Below, one piece after another: positions 22,089-33,115 of a DNA stretch of 64,000 nucleotides. The stretch comes from Prorocentrum cordatum (lineage: Eukaryota; Sar; Dinophyceae; Prorocentrales; Prorocentraceae), in the NCBI GenBank assembly GCA_963575745.1, contig CAUYUJ010007202.1, positions 144,501 through 208,500 on the forward strand. Reading direction: 5' to 3'. The position numbers and the translations under genes are program-made. Position 1 is the first letter of the stretch, and each line of letters starts with the position of its first letter. The notes under the pieces are model-generated. The model searched no databases and was not told where the DNA came from. It saw only the letters and a list, made by a program, of their open reading frames with translations.

Positions 22089-22950
22089 ACCTAACAGCGA
22101 TGTGTAGAAGCATATCTGAAAGCATTCCCCTTAAGATTCAGATGAAAATCCAGTTGTAGAATTCTGCTGTTCTCGCAGTCGTAGTCGCATTCGCGATGAC
22201 AGTCGCAGCGGCAACGGCAGTCGCAGTCACAGCCTCAGCCTCAGCCTGCCTCAGCCTCAGCCTCAGCCTGCCTCAGCCTCAGCCTGCCTCAGCCTCAGCC
22301 TCAGCCTGCTTCAGCCTCAGCCTCAGTCTGCCTTCAGCCTCGGCCTCAGCCTCAGCCTGCCTCAGCCTCAGCCTGCATCAGCCTCAGCCTCAGCCTCAGC
22401 CTGCCTCAGCATCAGCCTGCCTCAGCCTCAGCCTCAGCCTGCCCGTTCAGCCTTCGGCCTGGTCAGCCTGCCTCAGCCTCAGCCTGCCTCGGATGCATTC
22501 AGCCTGCCTCAGCATTCAAAATGTGGCCCAATGGAGTTCTGGGAACTCGAAGACCACGAAGGGGCCTACAGTTGGCTCCGGGCATCCAAAATGTGGCCCG
22601 GGAATGGAGTTCTGGGAAGTCGAAGAGCACGAAGTGGCCTACAGTTGGCTCCGGGCATTCAAAATGTGGCCCGGGAATGGAGTTCTGGGAACTCGAAGAG
22701 CACGAAGTGGCCTACAGTTGGCTCCGGGCATCCAAAATGTGGCCCGGGAATGGAGTTCTGGGAAGTCGAAGAGCACGAAGTGGCCTACAGTTGGCTCCGG
22801 GCATCCAAAATTTGGCCCGGGAATGGAGTTCTGGGAGCACCAAGAGCGATTTTGCGAGGATGTCCCAAGCGATTTCGGCTTCGGCGGCAGCCTCCCGGCA
22901 GCCTCCCCGGGTCCCGCCCAGACCCCCCAGATCATGCGTTACCGAAAAAT
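22089..22950 (-). mobile_element. TIR composite element, copy 3, inverted and truncated
   Basis: Starts with ACCTAACAGCGA (22089-22100), followed by the core in reverse complement, (CAGCCT)n (22225-22512), and a 73-bp array in reverse complement (22515-22840). The other terminal 12-mer is missing. The sequence instead runs into ATGCGTTACCGAAAAATT (to about 22951) and a CGACCGG satellite. The same junction word occurs in reverse complement at the left of copy 4 (44729-44754). Confidence 0.6.
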
Positions 22951-22959
22951 TTCGGTCGC

Positions 22960-23120
22960 GACCGACGGCTTCGGTCGTTTGCCCGCGCCTGGTCGCGACC
23001 GGTCTCCGTTACCGGGCGCGACCGGTCGCGACCGGTCGCCGTTACCGGGCGCGACCGGGCGCGACCGGTCGCGACCGATGACTGACGTCAGGCCGCCGAT
23101 GCCTGACGTCAGGCTGCCAT
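22960..23120. repeat. GCGACCGG satellite and TGACGTCAGGC words
   Basis: Short-period repeats of GGGCGCGACCGG and GTTACCGGGCGCGACC, ending with three TGACGTCAGG-like words. A related CGGTAACGGTCGGT stretch is at 44610-44735. Confidence 0.7.
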
Positions 23121-23543
23121 GCTGTTGATAATAGTGGTCATGATTATGTTACTGTAGCAGTTGATGTTCACGTGTGTCATGAAGAGCTGGTATTTGATAG
23201 CCTTTAGATATGCTGCATTACATGGACAGTACATGTGATATTGATGCTGTGATCTTGATCTGGAGTTCATCACTCTCTTCTTCCTCGCCTTCCTGCCCAG
23301 ACGCCCTGGCGTCATTTCCTCCTCTTCCCTCCCATATTCCTCCTCATCGTTCTTTTCCCTCTTCTCTTTCTCTCCCCGTATCATCCCATTCCTCCTCTTC
23401 CTCCAAATCCTCTCCTCTCTCGATTTTCCATATTATCCTCTTCCTCCTCTTCCTCCTCTTCCCTATCCTCCGCCCTCTCCTCTTCCTCCTCTTCCCCCTC
23501 TTTCCCCTCTTCCCTCTCCTCGTCCTCCTCGTCCTCCTCCTCT

Positions 23544-23568
23544 TCCGTTGCCATTTTTTAGGCTGTAG
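23544..23568 (+). promoter_or_regulatory. Spliced-leader-like remnant or trans-splice acceptor before ATG 23573
   Basis: TCCGTTGCCATTTTTTAGGC is close to the dinoflagellate spliced leader (TCCGTAGCCATTTTGGCTCAAG), with a 3-base insertion and three substitutions, and lies 4 bases before the ATG. It is also a plausible polypyrimidine tract plus AG acceptor. Which of the two it is cannot be decided from this sequence. Confidence 0.35.
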
Positions 23569-23572
23569 CGCC

Positions 23573-26500
23573 ATGGCGCAGGCTTCGTGCCTCGTCCTGC
23601 GCGTCGACGGGGCCGACGCGCCCCCTGGCCTCGGAGAGCCATGGGAGGTGATGGAGGTCGGGGACGTGCCCCCTGGCCTCCCCATGGCGTCGACGAGCAA
23701 CCGCCAGGGGGTCAGGAGGTCCCGTCCGAAGAGGGGCTGGATTGAGCCGCTGTTGGAGCGGGCTTCGCCACGCCAATGGGAAGCCTGCCCCGACATGATC
23801 GCGGTGCTGCACTGCCCTCCAGGCGGAGGGCAGAGTTGGCCCCACTCCTGGGCGATCGACGCGGGGTGGGCGCCAGGGCAGCCCGCGTTCACCCTGACGC
23901 CCACCTCCACGACGCACTTGCTCATGGAGTGGGAGGTGGGCGGGCGCAGGCGGCTGCAATGGTACCGCAGGGTGGACGCCCTGCCGTACCGCTTCTACTT
24001 CGCGCGGGTGTGAAGGTTGCGTGGCATCGAAAAACCTCCCCCCTCCTCTCAACCTCCTTCCTCCTCTACCCAGCCTTGCTTCCTCCCTCCATCCTTCTTC
24101 CACCCTTCCCCCCACCCCCCTTCCACCCCCTCCTCCACTCTTTGTCCCGCTCTTCCTCCTCCACTCTCTCCATTCACTCTTTTCCCTAGCCCTTCTTCTC
24201 CCCCCCTCTCCTGCTCCTCGTCGTCATCTCGATCTGCCCCGCCCCCCCCGCGTTGGACGCAGAAGGAGGAGGAGCAGGGGGATAGATGGCGAAGTCGGAG
24301 GGGGGGGATCGTGGAAAGGTTAGGTAAGGAGGATTGGTAAGGAGGGCAAGCACGAGGAGGAGGAGGAGGAGGAGGAGGAAACACGAAAACGACGAAGAGG
24401 ACGGGGATATATCTGGAGGAGAGAAGATAGGGAGGATTAGCACGAGGATGCGCCTCGCAGCCGCTCTTTTTGTTTCTCGAGATGTCAGCCCGCGCTGCCT
24501 GGGGCCGCTCGCTCGCGGGTTCGCCCCCAGGGGCCCCCTGGGGCCCGAGGCCTTCGCCGCGGGCCACCCCCAGGGCCTCTCCGAGGCCCGCGCCGCCGCT
24601 CCGAAAGCCAACCTGTCCTCTGACGGGCGACCTGGAGCAGGCGCTCCTGGACCACTGCGAATCCATGGGGGGCAAACTTGCGTTCGAGCTCGGTCAGTAT
24701 CACTTCCTCACGAAGGACAAGGCCGCGCATGGGCCGAGCATGGCCAAGAACCCAGAACTGGCGGGCGGGTGTTGAACGCAGCATCGACCACCGAGGCGAA
24801 GGAGGACGAGGATTACGAGAAGGGGAAGGGGGACGGGAGGAGGGATAATGGAAGCGGATGGGTGAGGACGTTCACGCCAGCCTGATGTCAGTCTGACGTC
24901 AGACTGACGTCAGCATGACATACGACATCAGCCTGACGTCAGTCTGACGTCAGTCTGATGTCAGACACACCCTCCTCCTCCTTCTCCTCCTCCTTCTCCT
25001 CCTCCTCCTCCTCCTTCTGATCCTCTTCCTCCTCGTCCCCGTCCTCCTGCATCCTCCCTCCTCCTCCTACTCATCGTCCTCATCCTTCTCATCCCTCTCC
25101 TCCTCGTATGCCACCTCCTCCTCCTCGTCCGTCCCATCCTGCGCCTCCTGCGCCGTCTTCCCATCCCCTCGCCCGCCTTCCAAGGTAGAAGTGCTGCTGC
25201 GGGCCGCCCCCGAGGCGGAGGCGCCCTGGGCGCAGCTTCGGGACGCCTGCGTCGGGGTGCTGTCCAAGTACCCCAGGGGGGAAGGCGAATGAAGCGGGGG
25301 GGTGAGGAGGAGCAGGATCAGGAGGACAATCGTGCTAATGGTAATATGACAGGCACAGGGGTTAGGGGGCAGGGGAGGAGGGATGATGAGGATGTCGGAT
25401 GCTGAGAGAAACAGTGGTAAGAAGGCTGAGTCGATGGAGGATGCGGAAGGCATGATGGAGGAGGGTGCTGATGAATATGAGGAGGGGGGCGGATGGTCAA
25501 GGCTCTCGGGCTTCAGCCGCGAGGTACCCCCGCGCCAGCAAGGAGGCGGCTGGCACCCCCCTCGAGCGGGGCACGAGCCTCGCGGACAAGCTCGCGTGCT
25601 TGATGAAGCACTTACGTCGCCTGCGCGACAACCAGACGCGCAGGCGGCAGGCCTTGGCTGCCGAAAACGACGACGGGCGGGGGGAGGCGTGATAAGGAGC
25701 GAATGATGGTAACATTGATGGCGGGAGGAAGGCAGCAGGAAGAGGGCGCAAGGAGGGGGCGTAGACATATCAAGTGAAGGGATGCGGTGGAGGAGGACAG
25801 GAGGCGGTGGAATGAGGACGGGGGGGTTACGCCAGGCGCTAATCTGGCGACAGTTTGACGTCGGTCTGACGCCTATGTGCAGTCAGATTGTCGTCAGACT
25901 GGCTCCAGATTGGCGCTTGGCGTCAGACTTGTGTGAGGCTGGTGCTATACTGACGTCAGGCTGACGTCAGCATGGCGCCATGATGGTGTCAGACTGACGC
26001 CATACTGTCGTCAGGCTGACGTCAGGCTGATGTCAGACTGACGTCATTGTGACGTTACACTGACGTCAGCCTGACGTCAGTGTTACGTCATTGCGACGCC
26101 AGCATGACGTCACCTCGACGTCAGTCTGGCGCCATATTGACGTCGTTACTACGTTGCAATGGCGTCAGCCCGACGTCAGCCTGCCGTCAGTATGACGTCA
26201 CGATGACGTCATTGTGACGCCAGAATGATGTCATCCCGACGTCATTATGACGCCAAGGTGACGTCATTATGACGTTTGCCCGACGTCAGCCCGACGTCAG
26301 TCTGCCGTCAGTCCGACGTCAGCCTGCCGTCAGTCTGACGTCAGACTGTCGTCAGGCTGACGTCAGTCTGACGTCAGACTGTCGTCAGGCTGACGTCAGT
26401 CTTACGTCACACCAACGACAACTTGCTTCCACAGCGTTGGCAAGTCAGCGTTGGCGTGTCGAACCGCCTCCATTCAGGCGATGATGCAGTGCACGCCCGC

Positions 26501-27106
26501 CCAGCAGGAGACCCTGCAGTACTTCCTGCACCTCCTCGGCGTGCCCCCTGCCATGAGCTGCATGGACACCCCGAGGCATGCAACCTGCCTCCTCATCCCC
26601 CTCCTCGTCCGTCCCCCCCCTCCTCCTCCGCCTCCTCCTCCTCGCCCGACTCCTCCTCCTCCTCCTCCTACTCCTCCTTTTCCTAGTCCTCTTCCTCCTC
26701 CTCCTCGTCCTCCTCCTCGTCCTCCTCCTCATCCTCCTCCTCCTCCTCCAAGTCGCGTTCCTTCGCCGCATCTTTCAGTCCTCTGGTCGCCACCATTGCG
26801 GATGGCCCCACGTCAGATCAAAGCTCCTCCTCCTCCTGCCCCTCGCCCTCATCCACCTCCTCCTCCACTCCTCCTCCTCAGTCGCCTCCTCCTCAACCTC
26901 CTCCTCCTCCCCCTCCTCCTCTCCCCTCATTCCCCTTCTACCTCCTTCCTCCTTCCTCCTCCTCCTCCTCCTCCTCCTCCTCCTCCTCCTCCTCCTCCCC
27001 CTCCTCCTCCTCCTCCCCCTTCTCATCGGCACTCGCCCGCGCCGTCGCCGAGCCCGACGGCGTCGCGTGCGCCGACCCCGAAGCCGTCTCGCACACCGAG
27101 CAGTGA
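23573..27106 (+). CDS. Multi-exon gene of unknown function (exon model partial)
   Basis: I do not recognise the product. Exon 1 candidate 23573-24013 (ATG in GCCATGGCG) encodes up to 146 residues, with motifs GWIEPLLERASPRQWEACPD and LLMEWEVGGRRRLQWYRRVD. It has its own TGA, so it could be a complete small gene, or it may splice at GG-GTGTGA near 24008. Further candidate exons: about 24620-24770 (DLEQALLDHCESMGGKLAFE); 25185-25267 (VEVLLRAAPEAEAPWAQLRD); 25524-25686 (ASKEAAGTPLERGTSLADKL); 26478 to about 26580 (MMQCTPAQQETLQYFLHLLG); and a last exon near 27027-27106 ending AVSHTEQ and TGA. The joins 25267/25524 and 25686/26478 keep frame. They show AGTACCCC/GGTACCCC and AGGCGTGAT/AGGCGATGAT at donor and acceptor, the second with a GC donor. 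Joins on either side of exon 2 and after exon 5 are unresolved. Confidence 0.5.
24877..24965. repeat. TGACGTCAG palindrome cluster 1
   Basis: Several CTGACGTCAG-type palindromes, spaced about 10-20 bases apart, probably inside an intron of the gene at 23573-27106. Confidence 0.8.
25848..26412. repeat. TGACGTCAG palindrome cluster 2 (large)
   Basis: About 560 bases dominated by TGACGTCA palindromes and one-base variants (TGACGCCA, TGCCGTCA, TGTCGTCA), spaced mostly 10-20 bases apart. It lies between the candidate exons ending 25686 and starting 26478, so it is most likely intronic. TGACGTCA equals the CRE/ATF core, but the clustering looks like satellite expansion. Confidence 0.85.
26590..27025 (+). 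repeat. (TCC)n tract within intron
   Basis: Two TCC-rich runs (26590-26750 and 26820-27025) around a short less repetitive segment (26755-26820) that may hold an exon, but I cannot fix its frame. Confidence 0.85.
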
Positions 27107-27319
27107 GGAGCTCCGCATCGCCCCAGCTGCTTCCGAGTCGGAAGGCGCGGGCGGGGGGTTGGCGGTTGGGCGATGGGGACGTGGATGTTGGGCGAGGAGA
27201 ATGAGCTTTGATGAGGAGAGGGAGGTCGACTAAGGGGAAAAAGGTTTGGCGAAGAGAAGGTTCTCAGATCTGGAGAATGATATTGGATGGGGGGACAGGC
27301 GGGCGGATGAGGAGAACGA

Positions 27320-28200
27320 GCGAATGAGGGTGAAATCCCACCAGCCCGCTGGGCTCAGGTGGTATAACGCGTTTTTTTTGTTTCTCTCTACCCTTTCCCC
27401 CACCCCCACCCCCCCCTGGGCCTGGGAGGGGGGGGGGGGGGCGCCGCAGCGTCCACCGTGACCCAGGCAGGCCCCGAGATGGCTTCAAGGTTGCAAGATG
27501 ACCTCCAAGATGGCCCATGCGACTCTCAAGATGGGTCACTATAGCCTCCGACATGCCACCAAGAGGCCCCAGGGCAGCCCCAAGACGGATCCAAGTGCCC
27601 TCCGAGCCCTCCACGGCGCTCTCATTAAAACACCTAGGGACGAATCAAATGTTTCTTTGACAGTTCGTTTCCGATGGGCATTGCAAGCCTCAAGATGTGC
27701 CCAAGATGTCCCACAAGAGGCCCAAGAGGGGCCCAAGAAGGCCGCAGGCGGCCCCAATATCGTCCAAGAGGCGCCCGAGAGCGCTCCAACAGGGCCCCAC
27801 GATACCGTGTGAGAGCATCCGAGGGGGCGATGCTAATTGAGGGGCCTCCTCTTTTTGAGCCACGGGCCCAAGATGACCCCGAGATGCCTCCCAGCTTCTC
27901 CCCGAAGACCCTCCACCCCGCCCAGCGCGACATATGGCTCCAAGAGAGCCCCAGGTAGACAAATGTGGTGTTCAAACTGGCCTAAGATAGCCAAGCATGG
28001 CTCAAGATGGCCTCCGACAGACCTCCAAGAGGCCTCAAGGTAGCCTCACGATTGCTCAAGGTAGCAGAACATAGCTCAAGATAGCACCCACCAGCCTCTA
28101 GCCGAGCGTGGCCCCAGATAGTTCCCAAAGAGGCCCCAAGGCAACTTGCAATCAATTATGTATGGGCTGGTGGGGATACGCGAAGCGTCAAGAATTGGAT
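27320..28200 (+). repeat. Dispersed repeat R3, copy 1 (CAAGAGGCCCC type)
   Basis: Begins near CCCACCAGCCCGCTGGGCTC with a CCCCCACCCCC and GGGGGGG block, continues with AAGATGGCC and CAAGAGGCCC words, includes a unique segment with GTTTCTTTGACAGTTCGTTT, and ends with TGGTGGGGATACGCGAA near 28180. The same succession occurs at 35540-36500 and, less completely, at 59220-59935. Confidence 0.75.
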
Positions 28201-28268
28201 GGAATGAGGAGTATGAGAAGGAAGGGGAATGCGTGAATAATGCTAACGGAGCGATCGCACATCGCGAG

Positions 28269-28392
28269 GCGACTGCGAGAACGAGGAGACGGACACCGAG
28301 AACATCGACGAGGCCTCAGACCAGGACGACGCGTTGGCGACGCAGGAGTTTGCGCCGCCTGTCTTGGAGCGCTGCGCTGCTATCGCTGCGTC
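28269..28392 (+). CDS. Probable internal exon, acidic, unknown gene
   Basis: A 124-base segment bounded by AG on the left and a strong donor (GTC-GTAAGTG) on the right. It encodes the acidic peptide DCENEETDTENIDEASDQDD followed by ALATQEFAPPVLERCAAIA. The other frames are arginine-rich and less natural. It may be a 5' exon of the gene at 29240-30222, but no in-frame join was found. Confidence 0.4.
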
Positions 28393-28399
28393 GTAAGTG

Positions 28400-28960
28400 T
28401 TCGCGTGCTGCATCATCCTCCTCGTCTTCCTCCTCATTCTCCCCATCCCCCTCCTCCTCCTCCTCCTCCTCCACCCACCTCTCTCTTCCTCCCCCTCCCT
28501 CCTCCTCCTCCTCCTCCTCATCCTCCTCCCCCTCTCCCTCCTCCTTCTCCTCCTCATCCTCCTCCCCCTCCCCCTCCTCATTATCCTGCCCCATCCTCAC
28601 TCTCCCCCCATTTTCTGTCCCCCGCATCCCTTCTCACATTGTATTATCTGTCTCTTGGTATGGAAGTCTCCCTCATTCCCCCCTCGCCCCGACGCGGCCG
28701 CCCCCCCCGCTTGGTTGCCATATTTCGTATCATCCACCTCATCGTATGTGGTCTCTTCCCCGTCAACCGCGTGTTGGCCCTTGCACCAGCGCCGCGCGCA
28801 CTTTGTGTCGAACGCTGCGGTTGGTTACATGGCATCCTCCTCCTCGTCCTCCTCCTTATCCCCATCCCCTTCCTCCTCCTCCGCCCCCCTCCCCCTCCAC
28901 CTCCTCCTCCCCCTCCTCCTCCTCCCCCCTCCTCCTCCCCATCCTCCTCTTGGGTTTAAC
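28400..28960 (+). repeat. (TCC)n tracts flanking a short unique segment
   Basis: TCC-rich at 28417-28600 and 28835-28955. The segment between (28640-28830) is of mixed composition; see the rejected minus-strand exon candidate. Confidence 0.75.
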
Positions 28961-29239
28961 ATAGGTGGTGCCTGTCGATCAAAATTTAGCCTCTCCGATC
29001 AGCGCCGAGCACTTGCGCTAGCAACATTTAAAACAGCTGCACGAAGAAACATGCGATAGCTTCGAAATCCCAGCTCTCGCCTGGGCGCCGCGCACAGACG
29101 TCCCAGCGTTTCAATACAGAGGTACCACAGCTCCAAACATTGGGTAGTGTCACCGCTGCCATTTATGTGTCTCGAGGGGTCTGGCGACCCTCCCGACCGC
29201 CCGTCGACCCCGCACTCGACAGCTGCCGAGTCGTTCACC

Positions 29240-30222
29240 ATGTCTGCGTCGTCGCCGCACGCCGTTGTGCCGACCTTTCCCGACGGCGCCGACGAGGGCG
29301 CCGCGGCGCTGGCCCACCTGCGCAAGGGTGAAACCATCGACGGGGACATGGAGTATGTCACATCATCGGCCGACGAGGTGGAGTCGACCCCTGCGAAGAG
29401 GCCCAGGAAGAGCATCACGCAGAAGACGCCCTCCGACAAGTGCGACGCCAGCTACACGCCGAGCCCAATCCAGCGCGTCGGCCACAAGCTGGAACCTGAC
29501 AAGGCTGCCGCGCGTTTGTCGGTTGTCGTTTCTGGCGGGCGCGCATCGCGCTCGACACCACGGGGCGACGCTCGCTAGCGCCCCCGCACCCCGCCCCCAA
29601 CCCTCCCCGCTCCCCCCCCGCCAAAGAGCGAATCACTTGGGAGAGCAAGAATACTGGGGGCCGACGGGGGTTGCGTCCACTCCCCCTGGGCACGCTGCCC
29701 CTCTGTTCGAGCAGAAACCACAGCCAAACGCGCGTGGCCTCCACGCAGGAGCCAGAAGAAGAAGTTCCAGTTCCAGAGGATGATTCGCCAGTGCAGCGCT
29801 TGCTAGACGCGATGGAGACGCCGCCGCATTTCGCATCTCGCTCTTCACCGAACGCCGTGGTGTCGACCGTGAGCCTTGAGGACCTGGCCACGGCGATCAT
29901 GAACACCCCGCCTCCCCCGCCAGGCTGGGAGTTGGTGGTCTTCCCTGTCAACGTCAGCAGGACTGGCGCGGTGGGCCTGTTCGTTGGGAGGGAGCCTCTG
30001 CCTACCCCAGTCGCTGGAGAGTTTCCAGCGCGCGAGATCCAGTCAACCGAGACCCTCGTGTCGCCGCCCTCGCCAGACCTTGGGCTCGCTCCGGATGGCC
30101 CCGACGGGACGCAGGGAGACAACAGCGACAACGACGAGAGCACCAGTCTCGGCGATGCAGAGTTGCAGGATCTCGCCCAGTTCCTGCACCAGTCGTGGCA
30201 GCCAGGTGACGACAGGGCATGA
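29240..30222 (+). CDS. Two-exon gene of unknown function, acidic/proline-rich C-terminus
   Basis: Not recognised. Exon a runs from ATG 29240 (upstream frame open to 29147, so the true start could be in an earlier exon) to about 29503. It includes EVESTPAKRPRKSITQKTPS, which looks like a basic nuclear-localisation-type patch. Exon b is about 29749-30222, ends ELQDLAQFLHQSWQPGDDRA and a TGA, and contains WELVVFPVNVSRTGAVGLFV. A GC donor at 29503 (ACAAG-GCTGCC) joined to an acceptor at 29749 (GCAG-GAGCC) keeps frame, but other sites are possible. The protein is rich in acidic, Ser/Pro segments and is probably disordered apart from the WELVVF segment. A regulatory or transposon-related role is a guess I do not make. 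Confidence 0.5.
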
Positions 30223-30245
30223 GGTAGGGTTCCGAGCGCGGGCTG

Positions 30246-30248
<3 letters not shown>

Positions 30249-30310
<62 letters not shown>

Positions 30311-30311
30311 G
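30249..30311. repeat. (TA)n microsatellite just downstream of stop
   Basis: About 60 bases of TA with a single G, 27 bases after the TGA at 30222. It may be within the 3' UTR. Confidence 0.95.
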
Positions 30312-30756
30312 CTCGGCTGGCTAGTCAGCCCATCACGATCTTCCTTCACCCCCTCCTTCATGGAGGGAGACGAGGGATTCAGGGACGGGAGGTAGACCCA
30401 TCTCTTTACACAATGGCTTACATTGTTCGCTATTTTGTGCTCGGTGATAGCAGGGTTTGCGTACAGGCATAGTGCTTGTATTTTGGGTGCGCATGTATGA
30501 ACATGTGCTTGATCGCGCCAGCAGCGAGCGATTCTTTTATACGTATCTCGTTCTCGATGTTGGTTCAATGACATTGTAAAATGCGCAGCTCCGAATCATC
30601 ACTCGGCAGGCAGTTGCCCCTGGTGCATTCCCCTCCATGGCTAGACCACCTTTGCCACGTCGGAAACTCATCCCTCGTGCTGTGACCACCCCTTCGTCCC
30701 CATGCATTCTCGTACACCCTCCTTAGCTAATGTATCAGGTTGCGCGTTGGCCCCCA

Positions 30757-30935
30757 TACAGTCGGGGCGCTGAAGAAGGGACCCTTATCGTTGGGGAGGG
30801 GCTCGGTGCTCCTTGATTGTTTTACCAGTTGCCATGTGTTTCCTTAGGTTTTCCAGGAGAAATGGAAGTTTATCTGGTGGGAAGAATGCGCCTCGTTCCT
30901 TATGTGGGGTTCCTTAGGTCAACGCCCCGACTGTA
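30757..30935 (+). mobile_element. Small TIR element, family M1, copy 2
   Basis: TACAGTCGGGGC at the left and GCCCCGACTGTA at the right are exact inverted repeats. 179 bp, interior homologous to 57767-57946. The ends begin and finish with TA, as would a TA target duplication of a Tc1/mariner-like element (inference). Confidence 0.8.
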
Positions 30936-31140
30936 CACGGCAGCACACAGAATGGATACGCCATGCGGACACTATCCTCAGCTACCCAGGCCCTTCCGTC
31001 ATCCCCACAACCTCTGCTTCCCATTCAATTCACGCACCCCGCTCCGTTCGCCTTGACTCATCGGCTCCCGACTAGATTCCCCAATCCCTTCGACCATGTG
31101 CTCCTGAGCGCCGCGTGGCCAGGAGCTCTCCGCCTTCGTG

Positions 31141-32290
31141 ATGTCGATTGACGTTGGCAACGGCGGCGCCGAGACGCTCGCGCCCGCCACCGTGGACTCC
31201 GACGAGGACGACGGGGGCGACGAGGCGTTGCTTCGCAAGGCGTCCAAGGCCCCCCACGTACCTCCCAAGAAGCGCCAGCTCAAGGCCTTCTGTGGGTCAC
31301 AATAGAGATGCTGTTCAGAAATAGGTTAGAGAGCGGGCGAGGGAGGAACGGATGGGGGTTACAATATAACAAGGAGGAGGAGGGGTGGACGACGACAGGA
31401 GCGGAGAGGAGGAGGGGTGTGGAGGAGGAGAGGAGAGGAGGAGAGGGTGGCGATAAGTTCTGAGGGCGGGGATCGCCTCCTCCTCCTCCTCCTCCTCCTC
31501 CTTCTCCCACTCATCCGTATCCCGCCCCTCCTTCTCCTGCGCATTCTCCTCCTCCTCCTCCTCCCGCTCCGCCTTCTCCTCCTCCTGAGGTGAACCAATA
31601 TAGTAAAGACCAGGGGGTGATGTGCTCTGATACAGCTGTAGCTCACGCAGGAGGGTGTGACCGAGGAGGGGCAAGGGTGCGACCTTCTCTTCATGACGTT
31701 CGCCCCCTCCTCCGTGCCCCTCTCGCGTCTCGGCCCCCGTTAATATCTAGCGCCCCGCTCCCCGCGTGCATTCTAGATTCAACGTCCCCAGTCCATTCCC
31801 GCGCTCCTTGCTCGCCCAGGACGGCCCAAGGGCTCGGGGGCCCAGTATGACCGATGCCTCAGGGGGCACAGGAATGCAAGGCACACAAGGGCCCCAGGGT
31901 TAGATGCGGCGTTCCCAGGCTTCGGTGAGGGATCGCAAGGCAGAGGCCGCTGGCTCCGAGGAGAAGGCACCCAAGGCCATGAAGGCCACGAAGGCCAAGA
32001 AGGCCAGCTCAGGGGGCGCGGGCAAGGTCCGCAAGGTCACGTTGGCGTCGGGGCTGCCGCGCGTGATGACGCATCCTTCCTTGGGGCAGATCAACGCGAC
32101 GTACGCGACAGCTTGCAGTTACATGTGCTACAAGGGAGCTGACCGCAAACCTAAGCTCATCGTTCAAGTGCCAGTGTCCTGGACTGAGTCTCACGGGCCG
32201 ATCCTTGCGAAGATTTTGAAATGGGCGTGCGAGAACAATTCTGATAAAGAACAGATCGTTGCCTACCGCAACAAACTCTTGAAGAAATGA
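31141..32290 (+). CDS. Gene of unknown function with MKAMK-type lysine-rich exon (junction unresolved)
   Basis: Exon a starts at ATG 31141 (MSIDVGNGGAETLAPATVDS, then an acidic patch DSDEDDGGDE and PPKKRQLKAF) and runs to about 31291, where CT-GTGGGT could be a donor; read straight through it stops at 31305. Exon b ends at TGA 32288-32290. From about 31920 it encodes DRKAEAAGSEEKAPKAMKAT, a Lys/Ala stretch, then INATYATACSYMCYKGADRK, VPVSWTESHGPILAKILKWA and a C-terminal KLLKK. The KAMKATKAKKA tract resembles the MVKAMKAAKAA start of the next gene and similar tracts common in dinoflagellate proteins. The donor and acceptor phases I tried do not match, so exon a and b may be parts of different transcripts. 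Confidence 0.45.
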
Positions 32291-32299
32291 GTTTGTGCT

Positions 32300-32985
32300 A
32301 GGTGCTCACGGTATATTTGGGGGATGGGGGTACGGAGCCGACGGTAAAGGATTCGGTTAGGCGAGCGGTAACGTAACTAATGGTCAAACAATGAGCATGG
32401 GATGGTTCGGTCAGAGGATGTATAATGACAAACCAGGTGGAGGAGGATGAATTATCACGGAGGCAAGGGAGACGGATGGGTGGCGGCGAGGATCAACAGA
32501 TCATGCTTTCGTGTCCCAGATGTCGCGTGCACGTGCGCAGCCGCGACCAGTTGCGATGGTGAACCATCATTTCGAGCAGCTGTCATTTAATATGTCTCGG
32601 GGTGCAGGGGCGCCCAGAGGGTGGGCACCCGTGCGTTTGCCTTCAGATTCGATGGATTGGTCCCGTTCAGGCCCACTGAAAACAATTGGCGCAGGGTCCG
32701 TTCTCGAGGAGCTTGAGTGCTCATGAGTCGTTATGTTATTGATGGAGTAATGTTATCCCCCTCCTCATCCTCCTCCTCCTCCCCACCACCGCAGCGTTAT
32801 TCCTATTCTGCATCCTCATCATTCACCCATTCGTCCTTATCCTCCTCACCCCCTCTTCTCCCTCCTCCTCCTCATCATCATAATCATCCGTCTCTCCCCG
32901 ATGAGGTCGGCCGCGCCTCCCCGAGCGGTGGGCTGGGCGTCTCGATAGGGCGCGCGGGGAGAGAAAGGAAGGATCACATTCAACC
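32300..32985. other. No gene recognised
   Basis: Mixed-composition DNA, followed by a CT-rich run (32757-32880). The only open frames are short with no known features. Confidence 0.4.
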
Positions 32986-32989
32986 ACTC

Positions 32990-33115
32990 GACATCGCTCG
33001 GATGTGCGCATTTTTCCTTCGGCGAGGGCCATCGAGGAGCATCCTTGATCATTTCGCGAAGCAACCACGCACGAAACCGAAAAACAACACAGGTAATGGA
33101 CGCCCGAGCGATGGC
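32990..33115 (+). mobile_element. Small TIR element, family M2, copy 2
   Basis: GACATCGCTCGGATGTG at the left, CGCCCGAGCGATGGCC at the right. The 126-bp interior (GCATTTTTCCTTCGGCGAGG, GAGGAGCATCCTTGATCATT) matches 16178-16305 in opposite orientation. No coding capacity. Confidence 0.75.

Noticed and set aside
28700-28826. Minus-strand peptide AFDTKCARRWCKGQHAVDGE and an acidic continuation as an exon
   Set aside because: The composition is attractive, but neighbouring genes run on plus, no clear splice sites flank it, and nothing else on minus nearby supports a gene. Left out pending transcripts.
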